NCBI GenBank assembly: GCA_947627805.1
Contig: CANQXB010000003.1
Coordinates: 1 to 41,398 of the forward strand
DNA length: 41,398 bases
Direction: 5' to 3'
Origin: an uncultured Bacilli bacterium
GTDB lineage: Bacteria; Bacillota_I; Bacilli_A; RF39; UBA660
Both the position numbers and the translations under genes were made by a program. Below, one piece after another: positions 27,938 to 37,508 of this stretch. The notes under the pieces were generated by a model that was not told the origin of the DNA, did no database searches, and saw nothing but the letters and a program-made list of their open reading frames with translations. The stretch's first letter is position 1. Each line of letters starts with the position of its first letter.

Positions 27938-28747
27938 TTATCTAAACCATATGAGAATAAAGGCCGCTAAAGCTAAACAATAAATTGAAAAATGCCATAA
28001 CTTACCTTTTTTAACAATATTACTAAGCCAAAGATAAGAAAAATAAGTAACAATTAAAGAAGCTATAAATCCCCCTAAGTAAGGAAGTAATAAGGAAGTA
28101 GAGGTTCCTATTAAATCTGGAACTTTAAGAAGCATTGTTCCTAAACTAACAGGGAAATATAACATAAAAGTATATTTTAAAGCTTCTTCTCTTTTTAATT
28201 TACAAAGAAGACAAGCAACTAAAACCGTACCACTTCTACTAATTCCCGGAATAATGGTAATCATTTGAAATAAACCAATGATAATAGCATCTTTAAAAGT
28301 AATATCTTCTTTTTCTCCTTTTATATTTCTTACTATATAAAGCATTAAAGCAGTAAATAAGAAAGCCATGGCTAAAATTTTTAAAGAAGTAAAATGAGTT
28401 TCTAAATAGTCATTTAAAAGAATACCAGCAATACCTACTGGTATAGTACTAATAATCATTTTAATAACATATAAGAAGCCATTTTTATAAGTATTTCTTT
28501 TAGAAGAATAAAAAATATACCCAAAAAAATCTTTAATAAGTTTGATAATATCTTTACGAAAAATAAAAAGGATGGCTAAGAAAGAAGCAAAATTAGAAAT
28601 TATTTCAAAATTAAAAGTATTAAACATTTCGGTATTAAATAAATTTTTAAATAAAAAAATATGACCACTTGAAGATATTGGTAAAGGTTCAGTTAAACCT
28701 TGAATAATTCCTAAAATTAAATATTTTATGTAATTCATTTTTATCAC
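27938..28747 (-). CDS. uppP: Undecaprenyl-diphosphatase UppP/BacA
   Basis: 'GIIQGLTEPLPISSSGHIFL', 'IIPGISRSGTVLVACLLCKLKREEALKYTFMLYFPVSLG'. Confidence 0.95.
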   Translation of the reverse strand: MIKMNYIKYLILGIIQGLTEPLPISSSGHIFLFKNLFNTEMFNTFNFEIISNFASFLAILFIFRKDIIKLIKDFFGYIFYSSKRNTYKNGFLYVIKMIISTIPVGIAGILLNDYLETHFTSLKILAMAFLFTALMLYIVRNIKGEKEDITFKDAIIIGLFQMITIIPGISRSGTVLVACLLCKLKREEALKYTFMLYFPVSLGTMLLKVPDLIGTSTSLLLPYLGGFIASLIVTYFSYLWLSNIVKKGKLWHFSIYCLALAAFILIWFR

Positions 28748-28798
28748 CTAGTATAATTATATAATATTTTTTTAAATTTATAAATAAAATTAAGTAGG

Positions 28799-29008
28799 AT
28801 GTTTTATGGTATTTTATTACTAATTTCCTTTATTTTAATGGTAATTGGTTTATTTTTTATAATTGTTTATGTAAACTTACTAGTTCTTGGGTATAGTTTT
28901 TTCGAATTTGTTTATTTTATTATTAGAAGTATTTATCCACTGGGGTTTTTTATTGGAAGTATTATGATGACTCTGATACTTTATAAAATTAGAAAGGGCA
29001 AAAAATAA
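28799..29008 (+). CDS. Small membrane protein (69 aa)
   Basis: Two TM helices; abuts the next ORF. Confidence 0.5.
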   Translation: MFYGILLLISFILMVIGLFFIIVYVNLLVLGYSFFEFVYFIIRSIYPLGFFIGSIMMTLILYKIRKGKK

Positions 29009-29641
29009 ATGGATTATTACTATGATATTTTATTAAATTTTCAAGATGTTTATTGTATGTTTTATGAATGGGATGAAAATGATTATTTAGAATATATTAA
29101 AAAAATTCCTTTATATCATGTTGATAGTAAAACTTTTAATGATTTTTATTTAAATAAAGTTAAAGTTTCTTTAGAATTTTTAAAAGAGATTTTAAATAAA
29201 ACCAAGTTAAAACAAAATAATTCTTTAAAATATGCTTGTATTATAAGTGATGGGAAAAATAGTTTAGGAGTAGAATTTAACGATGAGGGAATTTTACAAT
29301 ATAAGAGTAGTTTAATTTTAGATGATGAACTTAATATCAATGAATTTATGTTTAATATTAGTATTAGTAATATTACTTATGAAGTTCTTAGTAAAGATGT
29401 TAGCTCTAAATATACTAGACAAGAAGAAAAAGTTAAAAATTTAATTAGAGTAGAAATAAAAGATATTTATGCTAAAAAAAATTATAGTAAACTTAAATAT
29501 ATTTATTTAGAATGGTTTAGAGAACTAAAATGTGATTATGAAAAAATGTATCAAGAAATGTTAGATAAATTAGAAGGGGATTTAACGGAAAGAGAATATA
29601 CAATATATGAATTAATTAAACTATCATATAATAACGTATAA
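29009..29641 (+). CDS. Uncharacterised protein (210 aa)
   Basis: Tightly coupled to upstream ORF; no recognised domain. Confidence 0.6.
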   Translation: MDYYYDILLNFQDVYCMFYEWDENDYLEYIKKIPLYHVDSKTFNDFYLNKVKVSLEFLKEILNKTKLKQNNSLKYACIISDGKNSLGVEFNDEGILQYKSSLILDDELNINEFMFNISISNITYEVLSKDVSSKYTRQEEKVKNLIRVEIKDIYAKKNYSKLKYIYLEWFRELKCDYEKMYQEMLDKLEGDLTEREYTIYELIKLSYNNV

Positions 29642-29674
29642 AAAAGAGAAATAAAACCATATTAAAATTAGGAT

Positions 29675-30223
29675 GTGAGTTTTTTGAAAAAATTATTTTC
29701 TTTAATTTTAATAGGTTTATTATTATGTGGATGTGGTAAAAATACTGCTAAAGATGCTGTATTAAATTATTTAAAAAAATATAAAACTTTAAATAGTGAA
29801 GTTTTATTAGATTTAGAAAGAGTTATTGAAAAGGAAAACTTAGATGATGATAAAAAAGCGAAGTATCGTGATATTTTAAAAAAACAATATAAAGATTTAA
29901 ACTTTGAAGTAGTAGAAGAAGAATATGATAATGATTTAACTTATGTAACCGTAAAAATTGAAGTTTATGATTTAAAGAAAGCTCAAGATGATGCCTATAT
30001 TTATATGGAAAATCATAGTGAGGAATTTAAAGATAAAGATGGTAATATTGATGAAGAAAAATATTTGGATTTTAAATTAGATAAAATGAAAGATACTACT
30101 TTAAGAAGAGAATATGAAATTGTTTTTACGGTTACTAAAGAAGATAAAGAATATATAGTAGAACAACCAACTGAAACGGATTTATTAAAGATTCATGGTG
30201 TTTATAACTATGAGTTATCATAA
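29675..30223 (+). CDS. Putative lipoprotein (182 aa)
   Basis: Lipobox 'LILIGLLLCGCGK'. Confidence 0.75.
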   Translation: MSFLKKLFSLILIGLLLCGCGKNTAKDAVLNYLKKYKTLNSEVLLDLERVIEKENLDDDKKAKYRDILKKQYKDLNFEVVEEEYDNDLTYVTVKIEVYDLKKAQDDAYIYMENHSEEFKDKDGNIDEEKYLDFKLDKMKDTTLRREYEIVFTVTKEDKEYIVEQPTETDLLKIHGVYNYELS

Positions 30224-30239
30224 ATATTTTAATAAAATT

Positions 30240-30268
30240 AAAAGGCCCAATTTTATTTGGAGCCTTTT
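30240..30268. terminator. Bidirectional hairpin
   Basis: AAAAGGC-CCAA-TTTTAT-TTGG-A-GCCTTTT. Confidence 0.7.
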
Positions 30269-30639
30269 CTTTTGGGATTATTTTTAACATAAGAGACATT
30301 AGATTTATAATTTCTTTTAACATTTTTTTTGCTTTGGGTTTTATTTGGTCTTTTTTTATTATTTTTATTCTTATTATTCTTTTTTGGTATAACTTTAGTT
30401 GTAGTTGGACCTTTAGTTTTAGTAATTGTTTTTTTGGTATTCGTTTTTTTAGTTTTTAAAGGAGTTTTTTTCTTTATATTAGTTTTAATTTTTTTAATCT
30501 TTTCTTCTATTTCTTTATTGGGTTTATCTAAATCAAAATATTTTTCAGCAAAAATAAAGATAAAAGCAATTAAACAAACGAAATAAACTAATATGACAAC
30601 AATAAAAAATATATCAATGGGGTCAAATGTTTTATTCAT
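30253..30639 (-). CDS. Small membrane protein with Lys/Asn/Thr-rich low-complexity tail
   Basis: Likely start MNKTFDPID (30639); one TM helix, then poly-basic tail. Confidence 0.6.
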   Translation of the reverse strand: MNKTFDPIDIFFIVVILVYFVCLIAFIFIFAEKYFDLDKPNKEIEEKIKKIKTNIKKKTPLKTKKTNTKKTITKTKGPTTTKVIPKKNNKNKNNKKRPNKTQSKKNVKRNYKSNVSYVKNNPKRKGSK

Positions 30640-30793
30640 CCCAATTCCGCCTTTCGCCATTATTATAATATATGTTTTGTAAAATTAATAGATGGAAAAT
30701 GTCAAATATAGGACTATTTTTTACACAATTTTGTACAAGATATGCTAAAAGTAGGGAAAATATGATAAAATTAAATAAGAAGGTAGGCATAAT

Positions 30794-32509
30794 ATGCGAA
30801 GTAGGTATTTTAAAATATTAATATTTATTTTTTTATTCATAATTAATATGAATATTTATTATGCTGATGTTTACAGAGGTAAAATAACGGGTACGGGAGT
30901 TAATTTAAGAAGTGGCCCCGGAACTAAATATAGTACCGTTAAAACTTTAAGTAAAAATAGTGAATATACTTTAACGAGCAATAAATTATATAGTGATGAG
31001 GGCGGCTGCTCTAAAGGTTGGTATCAACTTTATTATGAGGGTAGTGCCACGGGTTATGTTTGTGCTAGTTATGTTTCTGTTTCCACTTTAGTTTATAACG
31101 AAAATGCTACGACTAGTTGTGAAGTGAATATGCAGAATGCGGGATTTCCTTCCACTTATTGGCCAGGACTTTGTAAAATGCAAGCGGACCATCCTAGTTG
31201 GCAATTTAAAGCGATTCAAACAGGACTTGATTGGGTAACGGCCGTAAATAAAGAAAGTGTTTGTGGTGAAAGTTATATTTCTAGTAGTGACCCTAGTAAT
31301 GTGGATTCAACTTGTCATAATCCTTATTCTAAAACTTGGTACCCAGCTTCTAGTAGTGCGGTTGCCTATTATATGGACCCAAGGAATTGGTTATCTGATA
31401 GTTATGTTTTCCAATTTGAATATTTAAAATATGATAATGATTTATCTTCATCTTATGCATCGGCAGCTTCGGATTTAATTGACCATTCCGAATTTTATAA
31501 ATATCATTTAGCTAAAGGAACTAATTTAGGCAATGTAATGAATGATGTTGGTAAAGAATTAAATGTAAGTCCTGTTCATATTGCTTCAAGAGTATTGCAA
31601 GAATTAGGAGCTAAAGATTCTTTATATAATTTATATAGTGGTGTTTACCCAGGTTATGAAGGCTACTATAATTTCTATAACTTTGGGGTAAATGATAGTT
31701 GTGCAACTTCTAAAGGGACTACTGTTTGCGGTTTAACTTATGCTAAAGAACATAATTGGTATGGTCTTAATGAAGCTATAAAAGGCGGAGCTAGTCAAAT
31801 TGCTAATAATTATATTGCCAAAGGACAATATACGATTTATTTACAAAAATTTAATGTGGTACCAACCGAAAGTAATAAACTTTATGGCCATCAATATATG
31901 ACTAATATTAATTCCCCATCAGAAGAATCAAAATCATCATATAAAACGTATAATAATGCCGGTCTTATAAATAGTCCATTTGTTTTCTATATTCCTGTTT
32001 ATAATAATATGGACAATTCTAATTATAATTCCAGTAATGGAGCCGTTGATAGCAATGAATTAACAGACCCATCAAAGTTAGCGGTAAGCACTATCGTTAC
32101 AAGTAGTGGTTATCATTATTCAGGAGGTAATATTTCGGGAATAAAAGCGGGAACTTCCATTGGAGAATTTAAAGGAACTATTGAAAGTATTGCGGGAAGT
32201 AATACCGTAACTGTTAAAAATGCCAGTGGTAATTTAGTAACAGATGGTAATATTGGCACTGGTTATAAAATAACCGTTCAAAATGCTAATACTAATGAAA
32301 CCTTAACCGCGATTGTTAAAGGTGATACTTCTGGAGATGGCGTTATTAATGCTCTAGATTTATTACAAGTTCAAAAGAGTTTATTAGGAACTTATAATTT
32401 AAGTGGTGTTTATGATAATGCTGGTGATACCTCTGGAGATGGTGTTATTAATGCTTTAGATTTATTACAAGTTCAAAGAAGTATTTTAGGAACATATACA
32501 ATTAATTAG
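30794..32509 (+). CDS. Secreted SH3 / glucosaminidase-type cell wall hydrolase with C-terminal type-I-like dockerin
   Basis: Signal peptide; bacterial SH3 'GKITGTGVNLRSGPGTKYSTVKTL'; 'AVAYYMDPRNWLSDSYVFQFEYL' and 'VSPVHIASRVLQELGAK' as in endo-beta-N-acetylglucosaminidase-type proteins; dockerin repeats 'GDTSGDGVINALDLLQVQKSLLGTY' and 'GDTSGDGVINALDLLQVQRSILGTY'. Confidence 0.87.
   Translation: MRSRYFKILIFIFLFIINMNIYYADVYRGKITGTGVNLRSGPGTKYSTVKTLSKNSEYTLTSNKLYSDEGGCSKGWYQLYYEGSATGYVCASYVSVSTLVYNENATTSCEVNMQNAGFPSTYWPGLCKMQADHPSWQFKAIQTGLDWVTAVNKESVCGESYISSSDPSNVDSTCHNPYSKTWYPASSSAVAYYMDPRNWLSDSYVFQFEYLKYDNDLSSSYASAASDLIDHSEFYKYHLAKGTNLGNVMNDVGKELNVSPVHIASRVLQELGAKDSLYNLYSGVYPGYEGYYNFYNFGVNDSCATSKGTTVCGLTYAKEHNWYGLNEAIKGGASQIANNYIAKGQYTIYLQKFNVVPTESNKLYGHQYMTNINSPSEESKSSYKTYNNAGLINSPFVFYIPVYNNMDNSNYNSSNGAVDSNELTDPSKLAVSTIVTSSGYHYSGGNISGIKAGTSIGEFKGTIESIAGSNTVTVKNASGNLVTDGNIGTGYKITVQNANTNETLTAIVKGDTSGDGVINALDLLQVQKSLLGTYNLSGVYDNAGDTSGDGVINALDLLQVQRSILGTYTIN
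32321..32497 (+). repeat. Dockerin-encoding duplicated 75-bp segments (32321-32395; 32423-32497)
   Basis: Two 25-codon repeats differing at two residues (K/R, L/I) and a few synonymous sites. Confidence 0.9.
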
Positions 32510-32517
32510 GAGGATTT

Positions 32518-34050
32518 ATGAAGAAATTAAAATTATTAATATTTACACTTTTAAGTTTAACCATCCTACCAAGTTTAATTTATGCTGCCAGTGGGACAGT
32601 AACTATAAGTGGTACTAATACAGTTGTTGTCGGAAATAAAGTAACGGTAACTGTCAATTTATCAAGTAGTGTAGCCATTGGTAGTTGGGAAATGCAAATT
32701 GGTTATGATAAAAAATATTTGCAACTAACTAGTACTAATGCAGAAGGTAATGGTGTTAAAATGGCTAATTCTTCGGCAACTGGTGTTAAAAGTAAAAAAT
32801 ATACCTTTACTTTTAAAGCTTTAAAAACTGGTTCAACTAAGATTTCTGTTGATATGTATGATGCTTATGCTTATCAAGATTTTAGTGAATTATCTTTAAG
32901 TGCCAGTGGTAAAACCATTAATATTATTACTCAAGAAGAATTAGAAGCTAGTTATTCTAAAGATAATGATTTAAAAGAGTTAAGTGTGGAAGGCTTTGAA
33001 ATAACTCCCGCCTTTAGTAAAGATAATTTAAATTATAAAGTAGTTGTCCCAGAAGGAACAACAAGCATTAATGTGATAGCTACTCCTAATGATAGTAAAT
33101 CTTCTGTAACCGGCGCGGGAACAGTTGATGTATCAGAAGGCGCTAATACGGTAAATATTGTGGTAAGAGCAGAGAATGGTAGTGAAAAAACTTATACCTT
33201 AGTAGCGGAAGTAATTGATGAGCATCCCATAAATGTCAGTGTTGGTAAAGAAAATTATACAGTTATTAAAATAAGAGAAAATTATACTTGTCCTGAGCTA
33301 TTTATGGACAGTGAATTAGAAATAGATGGTTTTAAAATACCAAGTTGTAATAATGAAAAATTAGGTTATGATTTAGTAGGACTTAAAAAAGAAGATGGAA
33401 CAGTTGAAAGTTTTATTTATCAAAATGGTAAATATACTAAATATAATGAGGTAACGGGAACTTCTTTAAAAATTGTTATTTTAGATTATGATGGTACTTT
33501 ACCAGGTCTTTCAAAATCTTCTTCTATGATTGCTGGTAAAACTTATGCGGCTTTAAATTATAAAGATAATTCTAAATTTTATGTTGTTTATGGTATGAAT
33601 GTAGCAACTGGTGAAAAAAATTTCTATTTATATGATACCATAAATGATACTTTAACATTATATGATGATGCGCAAGTTCAAGATTTAATGAAAACTAATC
33701 ATATTTACATGTATATAATTATTGCTTTCGGAGTGGCTTTACTTCTTTCCTTTATTTGTATAATTAGAATGAGTAAAAAGAAAAAAATAGTTAAAGAAGA
33801 TAAAAAAGATAAAAAAGAAATTCCTAAAGAAGATAATTTAATTAAAGAAAAAACACCAAAAGAAGTAAAAGATAAGAAGAAAACTAAAGAAGTAAAAAAA
33901 GAAGAATCAAAGAAAGAAGAGAATAAAAAAGAAGAAGTTAAAGATAAAAATGCGATTGAAGAAATAAATGATAATGAAGATGATGAAACAGAAACTTATT
34001 ATTTATTTGAAAGTGACCGTAAAAAGGCTCATAAGAAAAAACAAAATTAA
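32518..34050 (+). CDS. Membrane-anchored cohesin-domain protein with cadherin-like beta-sandwich and Lys/Glu-rich cytoplasmic tail
   Basis: Signal peptide; cohesin-like 'GTVTISGTNTVVVGNKVTVTVNLSSSVAIGSWEMQIGYDKKYLQLTS...YTFTFKALKTGSTKISV'; 'LKELSVEGFEITPAFSKDNLNYKVVVPEGTTSINVIATPNDSKSSVTGAGTVDV'; TM 'IYMYIIIAFGVALLLSFICII'; charged tail. Confidence 0.82.
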   Translation: MKKLKLLIFTLLSLTILPSLIYAASGTVTISGTNTVVVGNKVTVTVNLSSSVAIGSWEMQIGYDKKYLQLTSTNAEGNGVKMANSSATGVKSKKYTFTFKALKTGSTKISVDMYDAYAYQDFSELSLSASGKTINIITQEELEASYSKDNDLKELSVEGFEITPAFSKDNLNYKVVVPEGTTSINVIATPNDSKSSVTGAGTVDVSEGANTVNIVVRAENGSEKTYTLVAEVIDEHPINVSVGKENYTVIKIRENYTCPELFMDSELEIDGFKIPSCNNEKLGYDLVGLKKEDGTVESFIYQNGKYTKYNEVTGTSLKIVILDYDGTLPGLSKSSSMIAGKTYAALNYKDNSKFYVVYGMNVATGEKNFYLYDTINDTLTLYDDAQVQDLMKTNHIYMYIIIAFGVALLLSFICIIRMSKKKKIVKEDKKDKKEIPKEDNLIKEKTPKEVKDKKKTKEVKKEESKKEENKKEEVKDKNAIEEINDNEDDETETYYLFESDRKKAHKKKQN

Positions 34051-34064
34051 TTTATAATGTTAAA

Positions 34065-34088
34065 AAGGTGAGAGAAATCTCATTTTTT
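34065..34088 (+). terminator. Terminator after cohesin gene
   Basis: AAGGTGAGA-GAAA-TCTCATTTTTTT. Confidence 0.7.
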
Positions 34089-34238
34089 TAAAATTTTAAA
34101 AAAATAAATTTGCAAACTAAGAGAAGTTAACTGGTTAATTTAAGTAGTGAATGAATTAATAAAATTTTAAAAATAATAAATATCCCTATAAATTGCAATT
34201 TAATTGATAATAATATATAATGGAAATAGGTGGTTTTA

Positions 34239-35294
34239 ATGAATTTGATTGTAAATGGTCATAACATTTTTGAAATATTAATTGTCACTTTTTTAACCAG
34301 TTTAGTTTTAGTACCTATTACAATGAAACTTGCCCACCATGTAGGAGCAATGGATGTACCTAATGAAAGAAAAATTCATAAAGTGCCAATTCCAAGACTT
34401 GGAGGACTCGCCATTTTTGGTTCTTTTCTTTTAGGTTATATTTTATATGGTGAAGTAACAACTCAAATGTTATCTATTTTAATTGGTTCATTTTTAATTG
34501 TTTTAGTTGGAATATTTGATGATATTAAATCTATTAGAGCTTTATATAAATTTATAGTGCAATTAATCGCGGCGATTATTGTAGTTGTTTATGGTAAAAT
34601 ATATTTTACAGAAATAACTTTTTTAGGATTAAAATTAGAGTTTAGTTTATATGTGAGTTATTTTTTATCGATATTCTTTATTTTAGCTATTTCTAATGCC
34701 ATTAATTTTATTGATGGCATGGATGGTTTATCTAGTGGTATAAGTTCAATCTATTTTTTAACTATTGCCATTATTGCTCTTTTACTTAATAGATTAGATG
34801 GTTTAGATATTATTTTATCAATTATTATGTTAGGTTCTACTTTAGGTTTTTTAGTCTTTAACTTTCCTCCAGCCAAGACCTTTGTGGGTGATAATGGTAG
34901 TGTTTTCTTAGGATTTATTATTTCCGTAATTGCTTTACTTGGTTATAAAGTAGCCACTCTTACTTCTTTAGTTATTCCCATAACTATTTTAGCTATTCCT
35001 GTCTTTGATACTGTCTTTGCCATTTTAAGAAGACTTATTAAACATAAAAATATTGCGACAGCCGATAAAGAACACTTTCATCATCAACTTTTAAAAATGA
35101 AATTTACCCCTAGAGTAAGTATAATTATTATTTATTTAATTAATATTATGTTTGCAGTAATATCTATTTTATATGTTATTGGCGACTCTAAAGATGTCAT
35201 TATTTTATATTTAGTGGCGGCCCTTTTAGTTTTATTTGTTGTTTTAAAAACTGATATTTTATATGACCATAAAAAGAAGAAAAAGGTAAAATGA
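34239..35294 (+). CDS. tagO: Undecaprenyl-phosphate GlcNAc-1-phosphate transferase (TagO/WecA/MraY family)
   Basis: 'DVPNERKIHKVPIPRLGGLAIF', 'FDDIKSIRALYKFIVQLIAA', 'NAINFIDGMDGLSSGIS', 'FVGDNGSVFLGF', 'ADKEHFHHQLL'. Confidence 0.93.
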   Translation: MNLIVNGHNIFEILIVTFLTSLVLVPITMKLAHHVGAMDVPNERKIHKVPIPRLGGLAIFGSFLLGYILYGEVTTQMLSILIGSFLIVLVGIFDDIKSIRALYKFIVQLIAAIIVVVYGKIYFTEITFLGLKLEFSLYVSYFLSIFFILAISNAINFIDGMDGLSSGISSIYFLTIAIIALLLNRLDGLDIILSIIMLGSTLGFLVFNFPPAKTFVGDNGSVFLGFIISVIALLGYKVATLTSLVIPITILAIPVFDTVFAILRRLIKHKNIATADKEHFHHQLLKMKFTPRVSIIIIYLINIMFAVISILYVIGDSKDVIILYLVAALLVLFVVLKTDILYDHKKKKKVK

Positions 35295-35302
35295 GGTAAT
35301 TT

Positions 35303-37501
35303 ATGCAAAATTTAAAAAAATTATTTTCTCAAGAAATGTTAATTAATTATGTCTTTATTTTTTATATTTTATCAATCATTTTAGATTTGCATTTATTTTA
35401 TAATAGTATATCTACTTTAATAAGAGTGGTAATTATTACAATTTTATTTTTAATAATCTTCATTTTTTATAGTAATAAAAAAGAAAAGAGGCTATTAATT
35501 GCTTATTTTTTAGCTTTAAGTGTTTATATTATTATGCACTTAATCAATGTAAATAATTTTAAAGTTAGTTTTATTACGCATTACAGTAATTTAGATGAAC
35601 TATTATATTTTTGGAAAATGTTAATGAATGTTTTTCTTATTTTTATAGTTTATAAATTAAATATTAATAAAGATAAGTTTTATAAATTAATTACTTTAGC
35701 GGCCTTTTTAATTTCTAGTAGTATTGTCATTAGTAATTTATTTAAAATAGGTTATACTTCTTATGATTTTATAAGACCTAAGTATAGTATTTTTAACTGG
35801 TTTCAATTTAAAAATATTTCTTTTGTAACGGCTTCCACTAAAGGATATTTTCATTTAACTAATCAAATTTCCGCTATTTTAATTTTATATTTACCTATTT
35901 TATTTATTTATTTAAAAGAAAAAATTACTTTTAGTAAAGTTATTACAATAATCTTAGTTTTAACATCTCTTTTTATGTTAGGAACAAGAGTATCTAATTA
36001 TTCACCATTTATTATTTTGTTAATTACCTTTATTGCTACTTTAATAGTTTCTCTTTTAAATCGTCAATTTTCGAAAGGCTTTATGCTTTTATTAGTTTTA
36101 TTTGGTCTATATTCTTATACTTTATATAGTAATTCACCCCTTTTAAGTCGTAATCTTTATTATGATACTTTATTTAAAGAAAAAGAATTAAGTAAAGATA
36201 GTAAAGAATACCAAGAACTAGCCAGTAAAAAATTAAGTGATTTAAGCAATGAAGAATTACATACTTATTTAGGTTATTTTAATATTGATGAAGATTTTTA
36301 TAATACTTATTATCCTTTAGAAAAAGACCGTTTATTTTATGAAAATTATTTAAGTTTAAATACTTTAAAAATAAATGATACTAGATTTTTAGAAAAAAAA
36401 GTTATTGAAAGAGTTAAAGAATTAAATGATAATAAATTAGATACCTATTTGGGAATCGGCTATGACAGAGTTATTAATATTTTTAATATTGAATCTGATT
36501 ATGTTATGCAATATTATGCTTTAGGAATTATAGGGGTAATCCTTTTACTCGGAGTTAACATTGTTCTCATCTTATATATGGGCTTTAAAATGTTATTTAA
36601 TTTAAAAAAATATTTTACTTTGGAAAATATTTTACTTTTATTTAGTATTAGTTATTATCTTTTAGCATCCTTTTTTACCGGGAATATTTTAAATGCTATT
36701 AGTACCATTATTCCGGTGTCTTTGGTAATAGGGTTTGCTTTAAGTAATTTAAAAAAAGAAAAGTTAGAAGATAATGAATATTATTTAGGCTTTAAAACAA
36801 GCACTAAAAGTAAAGAAGAAATTTTAGATAAGATTTTTAAAAGTTCAAAACAAAATATCATTTATAATATTAATCCTTTAATTATTATGAATTTTTTCCA
36901 TAATGAAAAAGTAAAAGAAGAAATTAATAAAAGTGAATATAACATTCCTGATGGTAGTGGTATTGTTTTAGCCTCAATGCTTACCAGTCATAATATTAAA
37001 AAAACTATTCCAGGTGTGGAATTTATGGAAGATATCTGTAAAAAAAGTATGCAAAATAACTATAAAATTTATTTATATGGTAGTAAGGAAGAAAGTGTTA
37101 AAAAAACAAAAGAAGTTTTAGAAAAAAAATATAAAAAAATTCAAATAGTTGGGTGTCTTAATGGTTATAATAAAGATAAGAAGAAAGATGCTAAGAAGAT
37201 AGCCTCAAGTAAATGCGATATTCTCTTTGTCGCTTTAGGTAGTCCAAGCCAAGAAGAATTTATTATAGAGAATAAAGAATTATTTAAAGATATTAAAATT
37301 ATTATGCCAGTAGGAGGTTCTTTTGATGCTTTAAGTGGTAATGTTAAAAGAGCTCCGAAGATATTCCAAAAGTTAAAAATAGAGTGGTTATATCGCATGA
37401 TTAAAGAGCCTAAAAGAATTAAAAATTTATTTTCTTTAATTAAGTTTGGTTTTCTAGTATTATTAGGTAATTTTTGGTATAATAGAAAAGTAATGAAATA
37501 G
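35303..37501 (+). CDS. Fusion: N-terminal O-antigen-ligase-like polytopic domain + C-terminal WecG/TagA/CpsF glycosyltransferase
   Basis: About 480 aa with many TM helices, then 'IPDGSGIVLASMLTSHNIKKTIPGVEFMEDICKKS...IYLYGSKEESVKKTKEVLEKKY...LFVALGSPSQEEFI...VGGSFDALSGNVKRAPKIFQKLKIEWLYRMIKEPKR' (WecG/TagA signature). Confidence 0.88.
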   Translation: MQNLKKLFSQEMLINYVFIFYILSIILDLHLFYNSISTLIRVVIITILFLIIFIFYSNKKEKRLLIAYFLALSVYIIMHLINVNNFKVSFITHYSNLDELLYFWKMLMNVFLIFIVYKLNINKDKFYKLITLAAFLISSSIVISNLFKIGYTSYDFIRPKYSIFNWFQFKNISFVTASTKGYFHLTNQISAILILYLPILFIYLKEKITFSKVITIILVLTSLFMLGTRVSNYSPFIILLITFIATLIVSLLNRQFSKGFMLLLVLFGLYSYTLYSNSPLLSRNLYYDTLFKEKELSKDSKEYQELASKKLSDLSNEELHTYLGYFNIDEDFYNTYYPLEKDRLFYENYLSLNTLKINDTRFLEKKVIERVKELNDNKLDTYLGIGYDRVINIFNIESDYVMQYYALGIIGVILLLGVNIVLILYMGFKMLFNLKKYFTLENILLLFSISYYLLASFFTGNILNAISTIIPVSLVIGFALSNLKKEKLEDNEYYLGFKTSTKSKEEILDKIFKSSKQNIIYNINPLIIMNFFHNEKVKEEINKSEYNIPDGSGIVLASMLTSHNIKKTIPGVEFMEDICKKSMQNNYKIYLYGSKEESVKKTKEVLEKKYKKIQIVGCLNGYNKDKKKDAKKIASSKCDILFVALGSPSQEEFIIENKELFKDIKIIMPVGGSFDALSGNVKRAPKIFQKLKIEWLYRMIKEPKRIKNLFSLIKFGFLVLLGNFWYNRKVMK

Positions 37502-37508
37502 GTGAGTT

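Noticed and set aside
30329-30586. 85-aa plus-strand hydrophobic ORF
   Set aside because: Val/Leu/Phe-rich sequence is the antisense of the Lys/Asn/Thr-rich minus-strand tail.
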